From positions 1 to 9,079 of the forward strand of contig JALUVB010000148.1 in the NCBI GenBank assembly GCA_027021085.1: a stretch of 9,079 bases of DNA, given 5' to 3'. The stretch is from a bacterium (GTDB taxonomy: Bacteria; CAIJMQ01; JAADFP01). Below the pieces are notes generated by a model. The model made no database searches. It was given only the letters and a program-made list of their open reading frames with translations, and was not told the DNA's origin. Shown here one piece after another: positions 1 to 5,773 of this stretch; the stretch's first letter is position 1, and every line of letters begins with the position of its first letter. A program made the position numbers and the translations under genes.

Positions 1-1
1 T

Positions 2-283
2 GCATACAATACGGGGGTTCTCGCTGCAATATTTAAGACTCTGGGAGCAAGAGTAAGGCACCTGCATCTCCAGGATACCTTTTTTGCTAAAGATGCCCAC
101 CTGATTCCGGGGGAGGGGGAGCTGCCCTGGGAGGAAATTATGCTACAACTAAGAAGGATAGATTATTCGGGAGCCCTTCTCCTGGAAATAAGAGAGCGAA
201 AAGAGGCCTCTTTAAAAGAAGCTTTGCAACGGTCCCGGGAAAGTGTCATCAGGCTCCGGGAAATGCTAAAGGGGAAGGGATAA
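2..283 (+). CDS. Sugar phosphate isomerase/epimerase-like TIM-barrel protein, C-terminal part only
   Basis: The reading frame is open from the left edge of the window to a TAA at 281-283, giving the last 93 residues of a longer protein. The visible part contains H-L-H-L-Q-D (residues 20-25), then D-A-H-L-I-P-G-E-G (31-39), and Glu62 at the end of a hydrophobic strand. This order of His, Asp/His and a late Glu is that of the metal-binding residues in the xylose-isomerase-like TIM-barrel family (AP_endonuc_2 fold). Members isomerise or epimerise sugars or sugar phosphates, or cleave abasic DNA; the H-L-x-P-G-x-G segment is the form usual in the sugar enzymes. The tail is helical and basic. The true start and most of the barrel lie outside the window, so the substrate cannot be named. 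It shares its strand with the glycan genes downstream, 52 nt away. Confidence 0.75.
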   Translation, partial: AYNTGVLAAIFKTLGARVRHLHLQDTFFAKDAHLIPGEGELPWEEIMLQLRRIDYSGALLLEIRERKEASLKEALQRSRESVIRLREMLKGKG

Positions 284-311
284 CCGAGGCAAAAATCTTT
301 GTTTTACGCAT

Positions 312-317
312 TATAAT
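312..317 (+). promoter_or_regulatory. Possible -10 box (TATAAT) before the nucleotidyltransferase gene
   Basis: A perfect TATAAT lies in the 52-nt gap between the isomerase-like gene and the nucleotidyltransferase gene, 18 nt before the ATG at 336. No good -35 box sits 16-18 nt upstream and there is no extended -10 TG, so this may be chance in an AT-rich spacer. If real, it would start the nucleotidyltransferase-GT4-GT39 transcript with a very short leader. Confidence 0.25.
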
Positions 318-335
318 CTTCTAATATGCCTGAAA

Positions 336-1535
336 ATGGAGAGTGTATTACTTTTCCGGCGCAAGGAATACCCGGTAAGAAGGGAAAATGCATTTCTTCT
401 CAGGGCTGTTTCACCGCTTAAAAGAGAATTTACAGATACCGATGGGCTGGACTGGGAATATATCTACCGCAATGCCTGCCAGCACAGGGTTTCCGGAATT
501 GTTTATAACCGCATAAAAGCAACCCCTTCCCTACTCCATTCCATACCTCCCCTGTACCTGGGGAGGTTTGCCCGGGGAAAAAGAGAGATACTGCAACACA
601 ACGAAGCCCTGCTGCAGGAATTCCTAACTCTCCACCAGGAGTTAAAAAAGCTACAGGTGGAAATAATTCCCATAAAGGGAATGCTTCTTCTCAAGCACAT
701 CTTCCACGACTTATCCCTGCGCCCCCTATCGGATATTGATATTTTAATCCGGGAGGAGGATTATCCGCGGGTAAAGGATTTCCTCCTGCATTACGGCTAC
801 TCCCTGCTCCTGGAAAGGCGCAAAGAGAGTTACTGGAGAAGACACCAGTGCCATGTAAAATTCTCCCGCCGGATAAATTCCCGAAAAATATTACTGGAAG
901 TTCACTGGACATTCCTTCCTCCCCGTCCCTATCCAGTCTCGCTTTCCTCTCTATGGAAAAGGCTACAGGTTACTCACTGGGAAGGGGGAAAAATACTCAT
1001 TCCCTCTCCTGAAGATATATTCATTCTCACTTTTTCCCATATATACCTGCACCTTCGCTTCATCCCTTTACGGATAATCCACGATTTTTCCTGGCTTACC
1101 CTGCACTTCAAAGATATCTATGACTGGGAGTATATATGGCAGGAAACAGCGGCGAATCACCTGGAAAACATCCTCTACTTCTGCCATCTGGTGGCTCAGG
1201 AATTGCTTTCCCTCTCTTACTTTCCTCTAAGAGAAAAATTAAACAGGCAAAGTTTGAAAACCGTTTTACTTCGCCAACTTCCTTTAAGGGAGCTGGTTTT
1301 CCCCCTGCGTTCCTCTTCCTTAAGGAAGAATGAGTTTATTCTCCGCCATCTTTTGTCCGGAGCCAACGGAGCAATGCTTCGCTATTTCCTTTTCCCGCCC
1401 CGGGAAGAAGTAACAAGATTTTTCACCCTCCCCTCCTCTTCCTGGCAATCCGGGGTGGCATACCACCTGCGTTTTCTTTATTTACCCCTCTGGGCTTTCT
1501 GGCAGGTAGTGAAAGGAGGCAAAGATTCCGGTTAG
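336..1535 (+). CDS. Nucleotidyltransferase family protein (NTP_transf_5 type)
   Basis: This 399-residue cytosolic protein has the hallmark of the uncharacterised NTP_transf_5 family. I-P-I-K-G (111-115) is followed by L-R-P-L-S-D-I-D-I-L (128-137), where Asp133 and Asp135 form the D-x-D metal site of the polymerase-beta fold; E-V-H-W (188-191) supplies the probable third acidic residue. The rest is helical with many aromatic and basic residues, and the length is normal for the family. Its substrate is unknown. Homologues occur in glycan clusters and in some lasso-peptide clusters; I recall PsmN of the pseudomycoidin cluster, reported to act after a kinase to add hexoses to the peptide. There is no clear Shine-Dalgarno, so the ATG at 336 is probable, not certain. 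The 3' end holds the ribosome binding site of the next gene and overlaps it slightly if that gene starts at 1525. Confidence 0.85.
   Translation: MESVLLFRRKEYPVRRENAFLLRAVSPLKREFTDTDGLDWEYIYRNACQHRVSGIVYNRIKATPSLLHSIPPLYLGRFARGKREILQHNEALLQEFLTLHQELKKLQVEIIPIKGMLLLKHIFHDLSLRPLSDIDILIREEDYPRVKDFLLHYGYSLLLERRKESYWRRHQCHVKFSRRINSRKILLEVHWTFLPPRPYPVSLSSLWKRLQVTHWEGGKILIPSPEDIFILTFSHIYLHLRFIPLRIIHDFSWLTLHFKDIYDWEYIWQETAANHLENILYFCHLVAQELLSLSYFPLREKLNRQSLKTVLLRQLPLRELVFPLRSSSLRKNEFILRHLLSGANGAMLRYFLFPPREEVTRFFTLPSSSWQSGVAYHLRFLYLPLWAFWQVVKGGKDSG
1512..1519 (+). promoter_or_regulatory. Strong Shine-Dalgarno that points to an AUU start for the GT4 gene
   Basis: AAAGGAGG lies inside the end of the nucleotidyltransferase gene. 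Five bases separate it from ATT at 1525. The first standard start codon, GTG at 1543, is 23 nt away, too far for this site. An in-frame TGA at 1510-1512 closes the frame upstream, and no ATG, GTG, TTG or CTG lies between it and 1543. Confidence 0.6.
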
Positions 1536-2625
1536 AATTTCCGTGATAGGCTCACGCGGCATACCCGCACAATACAGCGGAGTAGAAAGAGTTATTGAAG
1601 AAGTGTGTAAAAGGCTTGGAGATAAGGGATACGAATTCTCTGTATACGGGTGGAGGCAATATGCCCGTGCGCAAGGCTCCCTGCCTTCCTCCCTGAAACT
1701 TTTTTACCTGCCCACACTGTCTTTTCGCTACCTGGGGACACCGGTAAATACGCTTCTCTCCATTTTTCATGCCCAGATGCAGGGCGTGGATATTATTCAT
1801 CTCCATTCTCTCAGCCCTGCTTTCTTCTCCTTTCTTCCCCGTCTTTTCGGTAAGAAATGCGTGGTAACCATCCATGCCCTGGACTGGAAGAGAAAAAAGT
1901 GGGGATGGATAGGAAAATTACTGCTTCGCTTAGGAGAGCTATCTGCCATGATTTTCGCTCACCAGGTGGTAGTAGTCTCACACAGCATAAAAAACTACTA
2001 CGAAAAAAGCTACCGCAGGAAAATTATTTTTATCCCCAATGGAGTAAGCAGCAAGGAAAAAGCTCCCCCTTCCGATGCACTGGATAAATTCGGACTTACT
2101 CCCGGAGCTTACCTGCTTTTTGTGGGGAGAATAGTTCCGGAGAAAGGGCCCCATTATCTTATTACTGCCTTCAAAGAGGCTGGCCTGGAGACAGACCTGG
2201 CAATAGTGGGAAAACCGAGTTTCACCCACAGCTATCTTCGCTACCTGAGAAAAATCTCCCCTCCCCGGGTGAAATTCCTGGGCGAGGTAAGAGGAGAAAG
2301 CCTGCATGCCCTCTATGCTTATGCCTCCCTATTCGTGCTACCTTCGGATGTAGAAGGATGTCCCTTATCCCTGCTGGAAGCACTTTCCTGGGGAACACCT
2401 GTGCTTACCAGTGATATTCCCGAATGCAGGGAGATTGTAAGAGAAATCGGGCATACATTCCCGGGCGGAGATAGAAAAGAATTAAGAAAAAAGATAGAAG
2501 TCCTTATTAAAAAAAACACAGGGGAAGGGGAGAAGAAGAAAATAAGAGAGGAAATAAGGCAGAGATACTCCTGGGATAAATTAAGCAGAGAATGGGAAAA
2601 AGTTTACCAATCCCTAATATCATGA
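1525..2625 (+). CDS. Glycosyltransferase family 4 (GT-B fold), probable AUU start
   Basis: A retaining, nucleotide-sugar-dependent glycosyltransferase of about 366 residues, probably acting at the cytosolic membrane face on a lipid-linked or cell-surface glycan. The N-terminus reads R-I-S-V-I-G-S-R-G-I-P-A-Q-Y-S-G-V-E-R, like the DUF1972/rhamnosyltransferase-type GT4 enzymes in which a conserved first strand leads into a Gly loop. Counting from the GTG at 1543, F-V-G-R-I-V-P-E-K-G is at 193-202 and the C-terminal E-x7-E motif is Glu271...Glu279 within E-G-C-P-L-S-L-L-E, the GT4 donor-sugar signature. Starting at GTG 1543 would remove most of the first strand, while ATT at 1525 has a perfectly placed AAAGGAGG; hence the start given. 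If AUU is wrong, the gene is 1543-2625. The donor sugar cannot be told. It overlaps the nucleotidyltransferase gene by 11 nt and the GT39 gene by 4 nt (ATGA). Confidence 0.88.
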   Translation: MPVRISVIGSRGIPAQYSGVERVIEEVCKRLGDKGYEFSVYGWRQYARAQGSLPSSLKLFYLPTLSFRYLGTPVNTLLSIFHAQMQGVDIIHLHSLSPAFFSFLPRLFGKKCVVTIHALDWKRKKWGWIGKLLLRLGELSAMIFAHQVVVVSHSIKNYYEKSYRRKIIFIPNGVSSKEKAPPSDALDKFGLTPGAYLLFVGRIVPEKGPHYLITAFKEAGLETDLAIVGKPSFTHSYLRYLRKISPPRVKFLGEVRGESLHALYAYASLFVLPSDVEGCPLSLLEALSWGTPVLTSDIPECREIVREIGHTFPGGDRKELRKKIEVLIKKNTGEGEKKKIREEIRQRYSWDKLSREWEKVYQSLIS

Positions 2626-4451
2626 ATATTAGTAACAGGAAGAAATACATTATGGCACTTTTTGGGCTGGGGGCCCTTCTCTTCCTGGGAAACATTTTCT
2701 GGATAATTAAAGACAGAACCCCTCTTCTCTACGACAGTTACTGGAACTTCCTTCTCAGCCTGAAATTGTTCCAGGGCATTAAAAGCGGTAGTCTTTCGGA
2801 AATCCACCGCATAATCTCCTATTACAGAATCCCTTTTCTCATCCCTCTCATTGCTACTCCCTTTTACTTTATTTCGGGAATCAACCAGGATATGGCAGTA
2901 ATAGCAGGCAGCACCCTCACCTTAGGAATCCTGCTTTTCTCTCTCTTCAAACTGGGGGAGGAGATATCCGGGTACCGGGCTGGCTTCTGGAGTGTATTCG
3001 TATTTCTGATGTATCCCCTGGTATTTACCCAACAGAGAACGTTTATGATGGATTTGCCTCTCACTGCTTTTATTTCCCTGTCTATCTACCTGCTTATAAA
3101 AAGCGGAGAAGTCCCCCGCTCCTCTTCCGCAGGTGAAACTTCCCCTCACATTATCCCGGAAACAGTTCAGCACCAGAACAGAGATTTTACCAGACTACGA
3201 TTCTCTCTGCTTTTTGCTGTCGTATTCGTACTTGGCTTACTGATTAAGGTAAACTTTATTCTTTTCGTGCTTCCTCCCTTATTGTGGATGGGGATGAAAA
3301 GGTGGAAAGAATGGAAGCTAAGAAACAAGCTCATTCTTCTTGTCCTGCTGTTTACAGGTATTTTATTTTTTTTCTTCTTTTTCCTCGGCACGGGGGAAAG
3401 CGGGAAAGCATGGACCTCTTTCATAAAAAGAGGCATGTTGGGAAAAGAATACTGGATATATCTTGTTAAAAATACTTTCTTGCTGGTAAGCGAAGGAACA
3501 AGCTTCTTTTTTGCCCTGATTTTCCTGGCAGCATTTTCATCTTACCGCCGGATTCCCTTGAAACATCGCGATGTGCTCGCCCTGTGGTTCTTCCCCGCTT
3601 TTTTCCTGCTCACCTTTTTCCGGGTAGATAGAAGGATTTTCCTCCCCCTTCTTCCCGTCCTGGCCCTGGTAAGCGGTGCAGGGATAGCGAGCCTGAAGAG
3701 AGGAAAGCTACGCGGTTTAATTCTAAGCCTGGTATTACTGGTAGGAGGCATTCAATACTTTGCCATTTCTTTTGGCCTGGATTTTCTTCCCCTTAGCATC
3801 ACGCTCAACGAATACCCGGTGGAAAAATCAGAGAAGATGCCTTTTACCCGCGGCCTGCTGCACCTCACCCTGTTCACCCAGATAGTCAACATACCTCCCA
3901 ACCCCTTACAGTTTTCCCATCCCTCTCCCTACGACTGGAAGGGTAAGGAAATGTTTGAGCTCATAAAAAGCAGGGGAAAAGAAAACAGCAGGGTAGTTAT
4001 TCTGAGCAAAAGAAAAGATATATGGATGCTTATCCACTATTACTCTTCCCGCCAGAATTTCCCCCTGGAGATATGGAGCCTGGATGGCAGTCCCCTTCTG
4101 TACGAGATAAAGGGCTGGGAGAAAAACGGGGAACAGGAAATCTCCCTGCTGGGAAACTTTCTTCCCCTATTTGAAAAGGCAGATTTCATCATCAGAGAAA
4201 CCAGCAAAGAGGAGAAAGTTGATAAATTCCCCAACCAATATGCCCGGGAACTCTACCAGAGACAGGAGAAAACCAGGAGAATGATAGAGGAGAGTGATGA
4301 AGAAGTATATCCCCAGCTGATAAAAAAGCTGCAGAAAATAAACGACTGGATAGATAAAAAATCTTCCTTCAAACCGATTAAAGAAATCTTGCTACCTGAC
4401 CACACCCATCTCCAGATTCTGATGCGGCAGAATTTGGTGAACAGTAAATAG
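2622..4451 (+). CDS. Multi-spanning membrane glycosyltransferase, GT39/PMT_2 (ArnT-like)
   Basis: An integral membrane protein of 609 residues with a GT-C layout. A basic N-terminal stretch (N-R-K-K) precedes a first membrane helix (about 11-29), then a periplasmic loop with D38-S-Y-W, where the catalytic acid of the family is expected. Around ten more hydrophobic segments follow, including F-M-M-D-L-P-L-T-A-F (141-150). A late loop, V-D-R-R-I-F-L-P-L-L-P, resembles the R-x-x-x-P-x-x-P segment of PMT_2 proteins. Such enzymes move a sugar from a polyprenyl-phosphate carrier to a lipid, glycan or protein outside the membrane. About 200 soluble residues form the C-terminus. A Ser/Pro-rich insert (about 164-188) looks like a flexible cytosolic loop. 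The ATG at 2622 overlaps the GT4 stop as ATGA; an in-frame ATG at 2592 and one at 2652 are alternatives. The stop codon lies inside a tandem repeat. Confidence 0.85.
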   Translation: MNISNRKKYIMALFGLGALLFLGNIFWIIKDRTPLLYDSYWNFLLSLKLFQGIKSGSLSEIHRIISYYRIPFLIPLIATPFYFISGINQDMAVIAGSTLTLGILLFSLFKLGEEISGYRAGFWSVFVFLMYPLVFTQQRTFMMDLPLTAFISLSIYLLIKSGEVPRSSSAGETSPHIIPETVQHQNRDFTRLRFSLLFAVVFVLGLLIKVNFILFVLPPLLWMGMKRWKEWKLRNKLILLVLLFTGILFFFFFFLGTGESGKAWTSFIKRGMLGKEYWIYLVKNTFLLVSEGTSFFFALIFLAAFSSYRRIPLKHRDVLALWFFPAFFLLTFFRVDRRIFLPLLPVLALVSGAGIASLKRGKLRGLILSLVLLVGGIQYFAISFGLDFLPLSITLNEYPVEKSEKMPFTRGLLHLTLFTQIVNIPPNPLQFSHPSPYDWKGKEMFELIKSRGKENSRVVILSKRKDIWMLIHYYSSRQNFPLEIWSLDGSPLLYEIKGWEKNGEQEISLLGNFLPLFEKADFIIRETSKEEKVDKFPNQYARELYQRQEKTRRMIEESDEEVYPQLIKKLQKINDWIDKKSSFKPIKEILLPDHTHLQILMRQNLVNSK

Positions 4452-4464
4452 TGAACAATGAATA
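4437..4464 (+). repeat. Tandem pair of 14-nt repeats at the end of the GT39 gene
   Basis: Two adjacent copies, 4437-4450 and 4451-4464, share the consensus GTGAACARTRAATA and differ at two positions. A partial third copy (GTGA) begins at 4465. The first copy covers the last codons of the membrane glycosyltransferase, and the TAG stop spans the junction (4449-4451). The role is unknown; such strings look like slippage-generated spacer DNA. Confidence 0.75.
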
Positions 4465-4473
4465 GTGACTTGG

Positions 4474-4514
4474 TATCCTGGTGGCCTGGTAATCCTGGTA
4501 TCTCGGTATCCTGG
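4474..4514 (+). repeat. Five degenerate 8-9-nt tandem units in the convergent spacer
   Basis: Five units related to TATCCTGG run head to tail at 4474-4481, 4482-4489, 4490-4498, 4499-4506 and 4507-4514. The first and last are identical and the middle three each carry changes. The units lie between the two convergent gene sets and encode nothing plausible. A simple-repeat spacer from replication slippage is the plainest reading. Confidence 0.7.
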
Positions 4515-4571
4515 AAGCAAGCAGGCAGAACAGCAGCTGAACCAGCTCCTATGAGGCAGGAGAAAGTCTAT

Positions 4572-4799
4572 TTACTGCGCTCCTGGAGAACCTGCTCCGC
4601 ATCCTCCGCCGGTAGCCGCAGCACCAGGGTAGCATCCTCCACCCGTGGCCGCAGAGCCGGCATAACATCCCCCTGTACCGGAAGCACTGGACCCCGAGGT
4701 GCAAGCTGCGGCCAACGCGTCTGCCTGGCCAATATTTTCCCCTAATTCGACGATAGCGGGAGGGACATAATCGGAACCGTCTTTCCCCCTCTTACCCAT
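4572..4799 (-). CDS. Candidate RiPP precursor peptide with four C-x-x-G repeats
   Basis: A 75-residue peptide, last in the minus-strand operon, probably the substrate of the enzymes encoded before it. The leader (about 1-32) is polar and carries Y11-V-P-P14-A-I16-V-E-L-G20, matching the Y-x-x-P-x-L/I-x-x-x-G pattern bound by PqqD-like domains in lasso-peptide leaders. Next comes A28-L-A30, then the first Cys. The core is almost only Gly, Ala, Ser, Thr, Cys, Tyr and Pro: C33-T-S-G, C45-Y-A-G, C56-Y-P-G and C67-G-A-G, spaced 12, 11 and 11, with T-G-G or T-G-G-G before the last three Cys. It has no signal peptide or membrane segment. The ATG at 4799 follows AGGAGG by 5 nt, the clearest ribosome site on this strand. 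I recognise no named precursor family. Thioether or other Cys-centred crosslinks by the SPASM enzymes are inferred. Confidence 0.82.
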   Translation of the reverse strand: MGKRGKDGSDYVPPAIVELGENIGQADALAAACTSGSSASGTGGCYAGSAATGGGCYPGAAATGGGCGAGSPGAQ

Positions 4800-4801
4800 A
4801 T

Positions 4802-5773
4802 TTACCTCCTATTCTCCAGTAAACACTCCACTTTTTCCCAGCAGAGTTTTTCCCCTGTAAAACAAATTGCATAAGCAGGAATTGCGCTGAATACTTCTCC
4901 GCATAAATTAAAGGCCAACCTGCACATATGATTTGTATTATATCTCAGACATTGCACAAAATGCAAAAGAGTCTTTCCCATGGCCTCACCCGGCGTGAGC
5001 TTAATAGGAGCCCCTTCTTTCTTGAGGAAAAAAACTACCTTTAAAGGGTAATGGTGCAGGTAACTATCTTCTTTTACAGTCTTTGCCCAGGTATTTTGTC
5101 GCCAGGGTGAGCCAAAAACGTGCAATTCTCCTTTTATCTTTCTCACCACCACCCCATCATCTGCCAGTAATCCCTCCCCCTTGCGAGAGCGGGATATAGT
5201 GGTCTTCCCACCCCGGGAAGGAGCTAAAAATACATAGCCTGCTCCCTTGTGATGAAATCCGGCCCCATGCAAAATCACTCCCTGAAAAGATGGGAAAAGA
5301 ATGGAACAGGCAAAATACAAGCCAGCCTCCAGACTGCGGGACAAAGGAGGAGCGCTTGCAAGATTAATAAAATATCTTGCCACATTGTGAGCAGTATCCA
5401 CTATCACCACACCACCGTGGGTTATTTGGATAGAGAATTTCCCTTTTGCCTGCTGTTGCAAAACCTCCCGGAAAGAAGCTAAAGAAAGAAAAGAAGTAAG
5501 ATAGAGTGTATCCTGCAAAGCCTTTTTCTCGGGATTGCTTTCCCGGGGAAACTTGTTGTAAATATCCAGGAAATACTCGTAAACCGGCTCCAGCAAAGAG
5601 GGCACCTCGCCTCTCTCTCTGGCAGGTTTTTTCATTCCGTTTATTTCCATAACTATCCCGGGAGCAGAGGGAGGAGATACGTAACCGTGAAATATGCGGG
5701 AGAGCTCCTTTTGAGGAAAATCATCCAGGTCAGACTTAATCCGGATGGTAACTCCGCCTATATTTACATACAT
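4802..5773 (-). CDS. HPr-kinase-like P-loop protein, candidate peptide kinase
   Basis: A 323-residue protein whose second half matches the HPr kinase/PEP-carboxykinase-like P-loop fold. H-G-A-G (169-172) precedes the Walker A loop A184-P-S-R-G-G-K190-T-T, and L-L-A-D-D-G-V-V-V (202-210) supplies the paired Asp residues. The first Walker A residue is Ala, not Gly, a mild departure. The N-terminal half (I-G-G-V-T-I-R-I...) is like that of the stand-alone HPrK-like proteins found with PqqD genes. In lasso clusters a homologue (PadeK of paeninodin) phosphorylates a precursor Ser; by analogy this one may act on the Ser/Thr-rich peptide encoded next, but that is inference. The ATG at 5773 is chosen because it forms a TGATG overlap with the radical SAM gene before it; the same frame can be read upstream to 5890, but that extra stretch is the shadow of the SAM gene. 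The precursor starts 2 nt beyond its stop. Confidence 0.82.
   Translation of the reverse strand: MYVNIGGVTIRIKSDLDDFPQKELSRIFHGYVSPPSAPGIVMEINGMKKPARERGEVPSLLEPVYEYFLDIYNKFPRESNPEKKALQDTLYLTSFLSLASFREVLQQQAKGKFSIQITHGGVVIVDTAHNVARYFINLASAPPLSRSLEAGLYFACSILFPSFQGVILHGAGFHHKGAGYVFLAPSRGGKTTISRSRKGEGLLADDGVVVRKIKGELHVFGSPWRQNTWAKTVKEDSYLHHYPLKVVFFLKKEGAPIKLTPGEAMGKTLLHFVQCLRYNTNHMCRLAFNLCGEVFSAIPAYAICFTGEKLCWEKVECLLENRR
4805..4810 (-). promoter_or_regulatory. Ribosome binding site of the precursor peptide
   Basis: On the minus strand AGGAGG is followed by TAAAT and the ATG at 4799-4797. The site is built into the last sense codons of the kinase-like gene, just ahead of its TAA (4804-4802). It is the best Shine-Dalgarno in the operon; most other genes there rely on overlapping stop/start codons. 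This suits high output of a small substrate peptide relative to its enzymes. Confidence 0.8.

Noticed and set aside
4437-4514. CRISPR array
   Set aside because: The units are 8-14 nt, directly adjacent and degenerate, with no spacers and no cas genes.
4535-4562. Hairpins in the convergent spacer as a terminator
   Set aside because: Two 5-bp stems (AGCTG/CAGCT and CTCCT/AGGAG) compete for the same bases and neither is followed by a T run on either strand.
4692-4718. Lipobox-like A-A-A-C at the first Cys of the precursor
   Set aside because: There is no hydrophobic signal segment before it and position -3 is Ala, so lipoprotein processing is unlikely; an A-x-A cut before the Cys fits better.
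4458-4745. Plus-strand 95-codon ORF over the precursor region
   Set aside because: It is antisense to the peptide gene, begins in the tandem repeats, has no ribosome site, and its Arg/Ser/Gly-rich product is what the reverse of Gly/Ala/Cys codons gives.
4572-4799. Reading the peptide as a lasso precursor
   Set aside because: The leader motif fits but no Thr at the leader -2 position, no lasso cyclase or protease gene and a four-Cys repeat core argue against it.
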